From Setaria digitata (lineage: Eukaryota; Nematoda; Chromadorea; Rhabditida; Setariidae), in contig RCAB01000004.1 of assembly GCA_003640385.1 (NCBI GenBank), positions 372,001 through 436,000 on the forward strand: a DNA stretch of 64,000 nt. The letters are read 5' to 3'. The notes beneath the pieces were generated by a model, which was not told the DNA's origin, searched no databases, and was given only the letters and a program-made list of their open reading frames with translations. Each line of letters opens with the position of its first letter. The first letter of the stretch is position 1. The position numbers were made by a program, and so were the translations under genes. Below, piece by piece: positions 27,202 through 39,263 of this stretch.

Positions 27202-27875
27202 GATGTAAATGTCCGCTGACTTGGCTGGCCACCGAAGGACGGAAGCTATCTGATTAGATGACCCTTACTATTTGCTTTTTAAAATTTCCACACTCCGTCA
27301 GCAGCAGCGTATCCAATGACCGTTCCACAGGAGAAGGTGGGGCCTACCTTGAAGTAGGAACACACGCCAATAGGGCGGTTCTCCATGCTCGTTTGTTAGT
27401 ATTGGTGAAACAAATACCGTAACCAGAGGAGGGAAGACGGCTGGAAAAACTGGATAGAATCGAACACACTGCAATATAATTCTGCGAGTGGTGTGCACCC
27501 CGCGGTGCAGACATACATACAGACATACACAAACGCACAAACAATACTGTAAATTGGTTTGAGCTGTTACGCCCGTCAATGCATATTATACTGAGGTGTT
27601 TGTGGAGCTATCGTTAATGTTTTAGTGGTCGTGAGTTCCGAGAAAGGAAAGTTATGCACCAATTCTCCTCCTAGTAGATGATACAGGAATTATTACACGC
27701 TTTCTTCTCAACCATCAGCACTGCAGAGGTGAGCGGAGAATTTCTATCATGTTTTCAATATTCACTTCTTACTCAATCATTAATGAAGAAGTAAACAAAG
27801 TTCTTAATCACATTAAATCAAAGTTATGAAGTAATTTTTAGAAATGAATATAATATTTCTTATCATAAATCTTGT
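27202..27875. other. Gap between bHLH gene and NAXE
   Basis: This 674-bp stretch lies upstream of the bHLH start and downstream of the NAXE stop, both on the minus strand. It includes a purine/pyrimidine ACATAC/AGACAT run near 27510-27545 and a second copy of the CACCCCGCGGTGC word at 27496-27508. Overlapping open frames in two phases at 27300-27580 have no recognisable domain. It probably holds the bHLH promoter. Confidence 0.45.
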
Positions 27876-30800
27876 TCAATTTAACAGTTTCACAATGCAA
27901 TCTGTCTCTGGATATTCAGGGAGCTTCAGGTGGTACTTTGCAGCGAGAGCTTCCGGTACGAACCGACCCCCAACATAATGCGCTCGACCGCGGAAATGTT
28001 TTGCACAAAGTTTTGGAGCGGTCAGTGATACTAAAACATCTGGCTTGAACGCAAGTTGTCCCTCAAGTGGTCCTTTCTCAACATCCCATCCTGAAATATA
28101 ACAATATAGTAAGTAAAGAGGGATAACGTAAAAATTATTGTCGAAAGTAAATATGAAACAAATAGATTCAGTTGCCCGATAAAACAGATTTATACAAATC
28201 AAAAAGAGTGAAATGAGGTTGTAATTTAAGAAAGCATTATCAAAAGGATCAGGAGCAATTTCATCAGCAGGGAGCGAACAAATCGGCGGCATGCAAAAAA
28301 ATATCAGTAGGAAATCTCATTAACGACACTGACGGGAGAAGTAAGGTGTGAAAACGAAAAAAAAACCCTTTGAATACACAGCATTTTTATCAACAAAGCA
28401 TCGTGACCTTTCCATATCACATCGCATCCAATCAATTTACTAATTGCTCTTTATTGCTTACAGTGAAAAGCGTTTTAAATCTTTGCATCACTGACGGCAG
28501 TAGCACCGTAATTCCTAAGTTGTATTTTCGAAGGAAAGAAGTAAGAGAGTTGAAAGGGGGGGGGGGGGGGGGGGGAATTTCATTGCCATCATTGCGTGAT
28601 ACTATACATCACTTTTTCACAACTATACTGCTGCTACTAGTTTAAGATTTAAAGCTTTGAATACATTCAAACACTTTGTTTGTTGTTTTACTAACAAAAT
28701 TAAAATAAAGATTCTTGCTTAAAATAACTCTGTGCTTTTTATTCTTTGATTGATTATCTCAGTAAATTTTTGGAACCTTTTCATTAATTTTAAAAAGCAG
28801 ACAAATTTTCAAATCTTTTATCAAAAGATGTTCTGACGCAAGACTTGATAATACTTTGGTTAAAAAAATTAAGAAATAATATAGAAAGCAAAAAAAAAAA
28901 TCTTGGTTAAAAGTGGCAGTTTAACATGGTCTGAAAGTATCGCACTTCTAATATTTTAATTTTGAAAAAATTTTATTTTAAAAATGATTTCTTTGAAGCT
29001 CGCCCTATTTATCGTTTTCAGCATGGAACTTTACCTGAAGGTATATCAATTGCCACAACTGGAAGAGAGCTTTTATTGACTGCTTCGATTATCTGATCAA
29101 ATGGTTGTTCCAGCGGCGGTTTGAAACTAAACCCAAACAGTGCATCGACAACTAGCATGAACTTATTTTTCATTTCAGCCGGAGCTTTGAAAATACTGCC
29201 ATCAAGATGTGGTATATCCATTTTTTTTGTTTGTGTAACAAGGCGGCCCATCAATTCTGATTTTGACTGTTTTGGATAGAAAATAAATGGTTCGAAACCC
29301 TATAATTACATTTCATTAAATTTATTTAGAATAAGCAAAAGCATGTTTCGATCTCGATATACTAGAAATTCTAATAAAAAGGATAATCAGCAGCCCACGG
29401 TTACACTCTGCTAGCTCTGTGCTACACAGGTTGCTACGCTGAGTATCAGGAAGGCTAATAGTTGTCACAGATAGTTCATGAGACACTCCAAGCACATTAC
29501 CAAATCTTATTCACTATTACAAAGAAAATCATAACTGATCTTGAGTAAAAAATGACATGTTTTCGCACTTACGAAAAATTTTAAATGACGTGCACATACG
29601 AAACCATCACCGCCATTATTTCCTGGTCCAGAAATTACAAGAACTTTTCCTTTATCGTAACTGTGCGCGATCGCATGCGCACAGCTTAGGCCAGCAAGTT
29701 CCATCAACTGGTCCACACTAAATCCATAGGTACTGAACAGCTCTCGGTCTAATGTGATTGCATCGTACTGACTAAAAATAACGCAGAAAAAAGTAATGGT
29801 ATATTACGGAAAAAAATCCCAAAAGTTAACAAGACCTAACTTTTAAAAAGTACCAATCGGATAGCTGTTTAATTAACCGATTGAAAATTGTCAAGTATGA
29901 TCATAGGTGTCGTGAATGCTTAAGTAACATTAATTGAAAAGTATGGGACTGAATACTAAAATTTAAACGTATTGAGTACTGAACAGTTGACTCAGATATC
30001 GTCATTTGAAGGTCAATGTATTAACGAGTGTTATTCGTCGTTGTAATAATATCTCTATCAAAGCACTAAAGAAATATGAATTTAAGAAAAAATAAAATAA
30101 AATGACAGTACATCGGTTCTTGTTGAAATTACATTCAAAATAGAAAAAAATCACCAGATACAATGAAAGTTTTTAATAGGGAAACAAAATAGCACTAACT
30201 GAAAAGCGATTGATGAACCGCACAGAATGTTACTAATTTACGCAAAAAACACCTTTCAAAAAGGATCTCGAGTTGATATTTCAGAGGAATTTTTAAAAGA
30301 AAAAGGAAAAAGAACAAGGAAGTAAATTAGAACATAATTACTAATATATAAGAAGTTCATAATTGATAAGTTTGTAACTTTATATTAATTAGGCTTATAA
30401 TTTCATAATCAAACTTCCTTAGGAAGGAGAGGATTTTTTGCTTCTAAAGGTATATCAGACGAATTGAAAAGGGAACTTATGATCGCAAATAATGCACTTA
30501 ACATCGTACTGATGTTAATAATTTTTGGCAAATTTCATGAGAAACATTATGCAAAAAAAAAGAATGATGAGACGAAGACAGTGATGATTACATTGAGGAA
30601 AAATATTCACGAAATTTGCAAAGTTCGAGTCAAACAAGAATAAAGAAGAGATCAAAGAGACTAACGTTAATTGACACGTTATAGAAACGAATGTAAAACA
30701 GTGTAAAATGTAAAATAAAGAATAAAGTAAAACAAACGAATTGAAAAATTGAAAACCATTTAAAAAAAAATTTATGCTACAGATAAAAAGCTTGACCAAA

Positions 30801-31580
30801 GCAAAAATTGTAAAATAATCAACCATGCATAGGTTATGCACAAACGAAGATAACAACTGTTTTAACAACCATTATAAAGAAATAACAGAAGCAACTGCAA
30901 CAAAAATCAAAATTCATGTGTCAATACACAGCGCACAAATCACTTTGAAAATTTTACCAACAGATATAATCCTATCCTCTGCTTGTAAATTTTCATGTAT
31001 TTTAAAATTCTTATTTTCGCTTTCCGCTATCTTTTTGACATTTTTCAATAAAAAATATATAACACATCTACGAATATATCTTGGAAGTTGAATCTTCATT
31101 TCGATACTTACAATCAAAACAAGAGTTAACACTGAATGAAATAACGTAAAGGCATAAATATTTTTGCAACAAAAGTCTGAAAACCAAAACTAAGGAAAAG
31201 AACGATAAAGAATAGAAAATGAAAAGATTAATGGTACAGTACTGGAAAAAAATCTTTTGGAATGAAGGAAAAAAAAAAACCGGAAAAGCCGACAGAAAAA
31301 TAGCCGAACATCAACCGATGAGGTTTAAAATGCAATAAAAGCACACCTTTATTCACAATATATCGTACTATAATTCTGAGAAGTTAATGACTATGATGGA
31401 TGTTAGCACAAACTCTGTCATATGAAATGAAACAGACCTGAGGAAAGAAATGTCGTTCGCATTAGTCATTGTCCCAATCTGTCTAGATCCTCTTAATACT
31501 TTGTTCGCAAAATATATAAACAAGCGTTGACTTGCGATCACATTAAACAAACCACTGCAAAAGGCATAATCAAGCTGCAT
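27876..31580 (-). CDS. NAXE: NAD(P)HX epimerase (YjeF N-terminal domain; APOA1BP/NAXE)
   Basis: NAXE epimerises R- and S-NAD(P)HX, the hydrated damaged cofactors, so that the ADP/ATP-dependent dehydratase can repair them. Four exons (31438-31580, 29573-29771, 29035-29299, 27876-28090) add up to 273 residues, close to the human length. Visible motifs are [15 protein letters not shown], the glycine-rich [17 protein letters not shown] loop, [33 protein letters not shown] (across the last junction) and LVSLTAPK...HYVGGRFVP at the C-terminus. The first exon adds a basic, hydrophobic leader from ATG 31580. A second in-frame ATG at 31469 ([11 protein letters not shown]) aligns with the start of the conserved domain, so mitochondrial and cytosolic forms are both possible. 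Intron 1 is about 1.7 kb. A TGA lies in frame upstream of 31580. Confidence 0.95.
28556..28575. repeat. Homopolymer of 20 G in NAXE intron 3
   Basis: An uninterrupted run of 20 G on the + strand in the intron between NAXE exons 3 and 4. It stands out in an A+T-rich setting. Its length may be unreliable because such runs are hard to sequence. Confidence 0.95.
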
Positions 31581-31613
31581 ACTGTGACATCTGCGCCTCA
31601 CTTGCAACGTTAA
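31580..31613. repeat. 34-bp direct repeat, copy 1 (at the NAXE start codon)
   Basis: The 34 bases beginning TACTGTGACATCTGCGCCTC on the + strand recur exactly at 31943-31976 in the same orientation. Copy 1 ends, on the minus strand, at the A of the NAXE ATG, so it covers the immediate 5' leader of that gene. Confidence 0.95.
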
Positions 31614-32371
31614 AAGTCATCTCCAACAAGGTATCTGAATACTATCTGGAACATTCAAAGACTTGCATAAGTTATACGGTGTGCTTCATGTAACTGATCA
31701 AAGAATCTAACGGCGACTGCACTTTTCTCCTTATCTTCATTATATTATGGGACATCTAACAGCCTAATGAGTAGGACGACAAGAGCAAGTAAACAACCAA
31801 TTAAGCACGAACAAACAGGAGCACTGTTAAAAATGGACGGGCCGCGAGGCCTTCTTTGATGTGTTTGGGTTAAAGGGGTTGGAGGTTGGAGTGTGTTTCA
31901 GCAGCAGCAGATGTGGTACTGGTGTGGATATGTTTGCGGGTGTACTGTGACATCTGCGCCTCACTTGCAACGTTAAGAGCTCAGAGCTCTTTCAAAAAGG
32001 TTCATGGGAGCATCGTCTCATTCTTATCATTGTATCAGCAGTGGTGGCAAGTTAAGCCGTGTTGGGATTATGCAACAATAAGCATTTGACTAGAGAGCCC
32101 AGGGCTTGGTCTATTATTGTTTGTCATTTTAATTTTATTGTCGATTAATATTAAATTTGTAGATTGAGAGTAAAAAACTGATTAAATTTGCAGATTAAAT
32201 TGCGCCGAAGTTTATTAACTAGAATCCGAATTTGACGAGTTGCGTTTAATATGTAGGTACTTTAATCATGTTGCTCAATTCATAAGTGACCTGTCAGTTT
32301 TTTCTCAATAGTAAATTCTTTTTTTAGTAGTCGGTGGGTCAGACGAGTCAGATATTGTTGGATTGATTTAT
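31581..32371. promoter_or_regulatory. Divergent upstream region shared by NAXE and gsk-3
   Basis: A 791-bp interval between the start codons of two genes transcribed away from each other. It should hold both promoters. Besides the 34-bp duplicated segment it contains a G+T-rich patch (about 31865-31940) that contrasts with the local base composition, and a TTTTTTTAG acceptor-like site near 32328 that could be a trans-splice site for gsk-3. Confidence 0.5.
31943..31976. repeat. 34-bp direct repeat, copy 2 (NAXE/gsk-3 intergenic)
   Basis: Exact second copy of the 31580-31613 segment, 363 bp to the right and in the same orientation. Flanking sequence on either side does not continue the match beyond a couple of bases. 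It lies in the divergent interval, about 400 bp before the first gsk-3 codon. Confidence 0.95.
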
Positions 32372-34487
32372 ATGCTTAACTATTATTCTGCTCTTAGAAC
32401 ACATAATCGTCCATATCCAAACATTGTTCAAATGACTACAGTTGTTGCCTCACCTGGACAGGAGCCAGATCGGCAGTTAGAAGTGAAATACTCGGATACA
32501 AAGGTCATTTTTATCCTCTAAGATTAAACGAGTTCAGTTGGTTGTTTGTTAGTGTTTGTAGTAGTTGGAAACTAGTGAGTTTTCTTGTAGTCAGTTCAGC
32601 ATATTTCTTTCAATCATTTTCATAAATCTTGTCCTCCCTATTTACAGGTGATTGGTAACGGTTCTTTTGGCGTTGTCTATTTAGCAAGACTGATTGACAC
32701 TGGTGAACAGATTGCAATTAAAAAGGTGCTACAAGATAAACGATTCAAAAATCGCGAGCTGCAAATAATGAGAAAGTTAAATCATAAAAATGTCGTGCAA
32801 CTCAAATACTTTTTCTATTCTGGAGATGAAAAGAAGGACGAACTCTACTTGAATTTGATTTTGGAGTAAGACTCACATCTGGTGTTATTCTATTTCATTT
32901 TCCATTCCCATCTCCATTCATTTTATTGTTTGGAATACCTTTTGCGGGAAACTTCTCAACTTCTTTGCGTCACATTTTCTTATTTCCTTTTTTTTTTTTT
33001 CTTACAAGGGGCAGGTATTGCGTGCTGCAGAATAGTTCTCTTTTAAAAATTTACTTTTCTGTTTTCTCGAATAGATTCGTACCAGAAACTGTTTATCGTG
33101 TCGCTAGACATTATTCCAAATTACGGCAATCAATTCCCATTATATACATCAAATTGTATATGTTCCAGCTGTTTCGAGCTCTGGCTTATATTCATCGGCT
33201 CGGTAAGGCTTATCGTTAAATTAGATCAGATTTTGACTTTAATTTAGGAAGATACACTGATCACTCGTGATTTCATGTGCGCATGGAGCGGTGGTATTTC
33301 AGATCACTACCTTCCCTCTGTCTTGTTATATCTTTTAAATAAAGAAGGCATAACAAGATAGATGGGATGATGGTAGAAAGTCTTATTCATTCTGCTGCTT
33401 TTTCTTCCATAGTAAAGAAAACCACGGGAACTTTTCGGATGGTTATGGAGCTTTTTTTTCACACCCAATATTCTCACTATTTCAGGAATTTGCCACAGAG
33501 ATATTAAGCCGCAGAATTTGTTGATCGATACTGAAACTGGAGTACTCAAGCTTTGTGACTTTGGTTCAGCCAAATATCTTATTGGAGGTGAACCGAATGT
33601 TTCATATATTTGTTCTCGTTATTATCGGGCTCCAGAACTTATTTTTGGTGCTACGAACTACACAAATAGGTAAGGAGTAAAGTTTGCTTAACAGAAAAAT
33701 CAGAAATAAATAGACCGTAATAGTGAGTATGGCATTGTTGAATAGTTCTTATAATTGCATAAAATCATAAAAAAAAAACTTTTTGTAGCATCGATATGTG
33801 GTCAGCAGGAACAGTTTTAGCAGAGCTTTTATTGGGTCAGCCAATATTTCCCGGTGTCACTGGTGTTGATCAGCTTGTTGAAATTATCAAAGTTCTTGGC
33901 ACTCCATCAAAAGCGCATATTCATGAAATGAACCCGGATTACAAAGAGCGAACTTTTCCACCAATAAAAGTAAATACTAAATATACCGTTGGTTTAGTTA
34001 AAAAATAATAATATGCAGCAGTGGTTACGATTTTCCCATCGTATAGGTAACAGCATTTGTCGTAACTCTGACAACTTTAGCAGTTGGTCATTTGTGGATA
34101 TCCTGTATTTCTATTTTGACTTTAGTTTCAGTCATCCTTTTTCATTCTTATTCACTGAATGCGAAATAATTCCGAAATAATCTTCCAACAAACGATCTGC
34201 AGCCGCGTCCTTGGATACGTGTTTTCCGTTCAATCACAAATCTGGAAGCGGTCGATCTTGTATCAGTTGTGCTTGTTTATTCACCACAACAACGACCTAG
34301 CCCATTAGAGGCCTGCGCACATTCTTTCTTCGATGAGCTCCGCAATCCAGAAACAAAGATGCCCAATGGACGTAATATTCCACCATGTACAGATTTCACC
34401 TCCGAAGAGTTGTGTTGTAACCCCGTAATTACGTCCTTGCTACTTGGTATTCAGGTTGGTTTTAAAATTTTCGGAGATTTTTTTTAA
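32372..34487 (+). CDS. gsk-3: Glycogen synthase kinase 3 (Ser/Thr kinase)
   Basis: GSK-3 phosphorylates primed substrates and acts in Wnt/beta-catenin signalling, embryonic patterning and glycogen metabolism. Six exons (32372-32503, 32648-32865, 33075-33202, 33486-33669, 33789-33969, 34203-34487) give about 375 residues. The kinase core has the glycine loop [31 protein letters not shown] with the ATP lysine and the Arg of the phosphate pocket, the catalytic [21 protein letters not shown], the activation-loop Tyr in [17 protein letters not shown], and [31 protein letters not shown] before the kinase resembles vertebrate GSK3B. The N-terminus is unsure: Met at 32372 and 32432 are both in frame, and a TTAG acceptor at 32396 lies between them. 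The end is also unsure: after LLLGIQ (34454) the sequence either reads ten codons to TAA at 34487 or splices to an unseen exon. Confidence 0.96.
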
Positions 34488-36109
34488 TGTAAATCCAAGT
34501 TCCATCATTCGCTAAGTACTTGAGGATTCTCAATAACTCAGTTCCTACTCTTATTGTTGGGTTGTAAGTATGAGGCAATGTGTTACTGCAGTGTAGTAAA
34601 TTAGAAAGCTTCGGTACATAGCTTAAATGTAAATATCGCTAAAGGAAGCTAGTACTTGTCTTTTCTACGCCGTTATTTGGACAGATATTTTGAAATCTTT
34701 GACATGAGACGTTTAAAGTATAAACAGCATATTAGGTCGTAAGTGTTCTGTAAAACTCAAATACGTCCCAGGTTTGAATTGGAAAATTTGTCGTTTCAAA
34801 TAAAAATAAAATAAAATAAATTGAAGGGGAAGGAAGTGAACCTGGTGGACAGTGAAGAGATGGTAAATTGTAACCGCATAAATGGTGTTAACAGCTGAAC
34901 AAAAGGCACTAACTTTGATTTCGAGAACTATGAGTTTTGCATTTTCGAATGCCAGCAAAATTTCTCTTGTCTTTCTTTGTGCATTTTTGTAAAGCAGCCA
35001 TATTGTTTTGTTGTACTGGTTTTATATTACAAGAAATGTACAAATTGATGTGACAATTTCCCATAAGCTTCATTTACATGTTCCCGTAATTTGAGGTAAA
35101 TACAAAATTCCACTCTTGTATAGGTTTTCTTTCTACGGAATAGTGATACCACAGTTGCATAATGGAAATCGGAGATGGTTCGCCTATAAGCGAAACCAAA
35201 TGTAAAATATGCCACATACCGAATTAGGATTTTATTGGGAATATAAACTGTTTTAGTTTTAGTTTCGTCATTTGCATCAGGAAATGAATTCTGCTGATCC
35301 TAGTATAACTGATTTTGTTCTACGAAAAAATCAAATGAATCTAATATGCACGTATACATGAACCTAAGAAAAATCTAATTCATGGAGGTGGGTTTACATA
35401 TATAATGATAGCACACAGAAATGAATGCTTGGCCTGGGATGGAAGCAGGTGTGATGGAAAGGTATTCTCTCACGAAAGATCATGGTCAGATTTTTGCGGG
35501 CGGTATGGTATGGATTGTAGTTTACGGCGCATCAAATGGTTACAGCGCTTCGCTTCCGGAAACCTCTGTGGATCTACGTGGGGAGACTAACGCTACTCTG
35601 CTGACTATCCTGGGAACCTATCTTACATTCTTCACAGATTAAATGAGTCCAACTGAAACGACGAACTATGGATAGTGGCTAGCAGGAACATCTGCATGAG
35701 GGGAACCGGCCGAATAGCGGTTTGGAGTCTTAGAATGAGACTTTAACGTCAAGAAACATTCTTTACTTCAAAATAAACTATCCATACAGTTTAACGAATG
35801 AAATCCATGTGCATTTGACGGAAGCCATATTGAAAAAACACCGATGAAGGAAAAACTCAACAACACGATTTTTTTTATACACATCTTCCGTTGAGCAAAA
35901 AAAAAAAAAGAAAAAAAAACCGAGTATAACATATTCTCGAAGGAAATTCGGGAATTAAAGAGATAACGATTACTTTCCTTGCATGAACGCAGCCGCCAAA
36001 CTGTTCACATGAGATTATCAGTATGCAATTTGAAAAGTGACAAGAGGCAAAAGTGCTTTTACAGATGTCACACGTATAGTAACCTCGTTCTCTGAATTCA
36101 CTTTCATTG
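34488..36109. other. Convergent 3' region, gsk-3 / kin-3
   Basis: A 1.6-kb gap between the ends of two converging kinase genes. Most is A+T-rich and unremarkable. The piece at 35420-35642 is less A+T-rich, follows a CAG acceptor-like site at about 35486-35488 and stays open to a TAA at 35640. It might be an alternative last exon of gsk-3 but matches nothing I recognise. Confidence 0.4.
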
Positions 36110-38877
<2,768 letters not shown>

Positions 38878-39263
38878 ACTCCTCCCGGGTTGCTCCTCCT
38901 CTGCACTTACATCCATCCACACCTCATCGAGACTGCTAACGGACAGACAAACACCACTTCGCCGCTCAAACTGTGGCCTCCTAATACTGGCACGTCATAC
39001 GGTGTTTCGCTTTTCTTGCTCAAACCTTTTCCAGCAATTGCAGCGCTCTTGAGTGTTTCTGATAGAGCGCGAAGTTGCGGTAAAGGAAGAACGCATTTGT
39101 TCGTATAACTCACTTGACTCCCATTTGCGCCATTCTCCGCGCCTATTACTTTTCCCATGTAGTGGAACTGCTTTCATTCTTTTCAGCTAAAGCCGATTTA
39201 ATTTCATTTCATTCCTTATTCGTGTCTCATCTAATTTAATTATAAGCATGTTTCACAAGGTTA
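38878..39263. promoter_or_regulatory. Compact divergent promoter, kin-3 / NFS1
   Basis: Only 386 bp separate the kin-3 and NFS1 start codons. The interval is richer in G+C than most of the window. It includes TTTTCAG at about 39180-39186, a likely trans-splice or splice acceptor about 80 bases before the NFS1 ATG, and a weaker GTGCAG site just upstream of the kin-3 ATG on the other strand. Both promoters must fit here or lie further upstream of outrons. Confidence 0.6.

Noticed and set aside
27298..27579. Overlapping minus-strand frames of 93 and 66 codons
   Set aside because: Two phases open at once over repeat-like CATAC/AGACAT sequence; not continuous with the bHLH or NAXE exons.
29285..29300. 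GGTTCGAAACCC, resembling a tRNA T-arm
   Set aside because: It is inside the NAXE coding exon (FEPF), and no acceptor stem or anticodon arm can be placed around it. Similar TTCGAA words at 24000 and 57536 also fail.
25324..31580. bHLH and NAXE as a two-gene operon
   Set aside because: They are on the same strand, but the gap is 674 bp and the functions are unrelated; nothing in the sequence, such as a close downstream trans-splice site, supports co-transcription.
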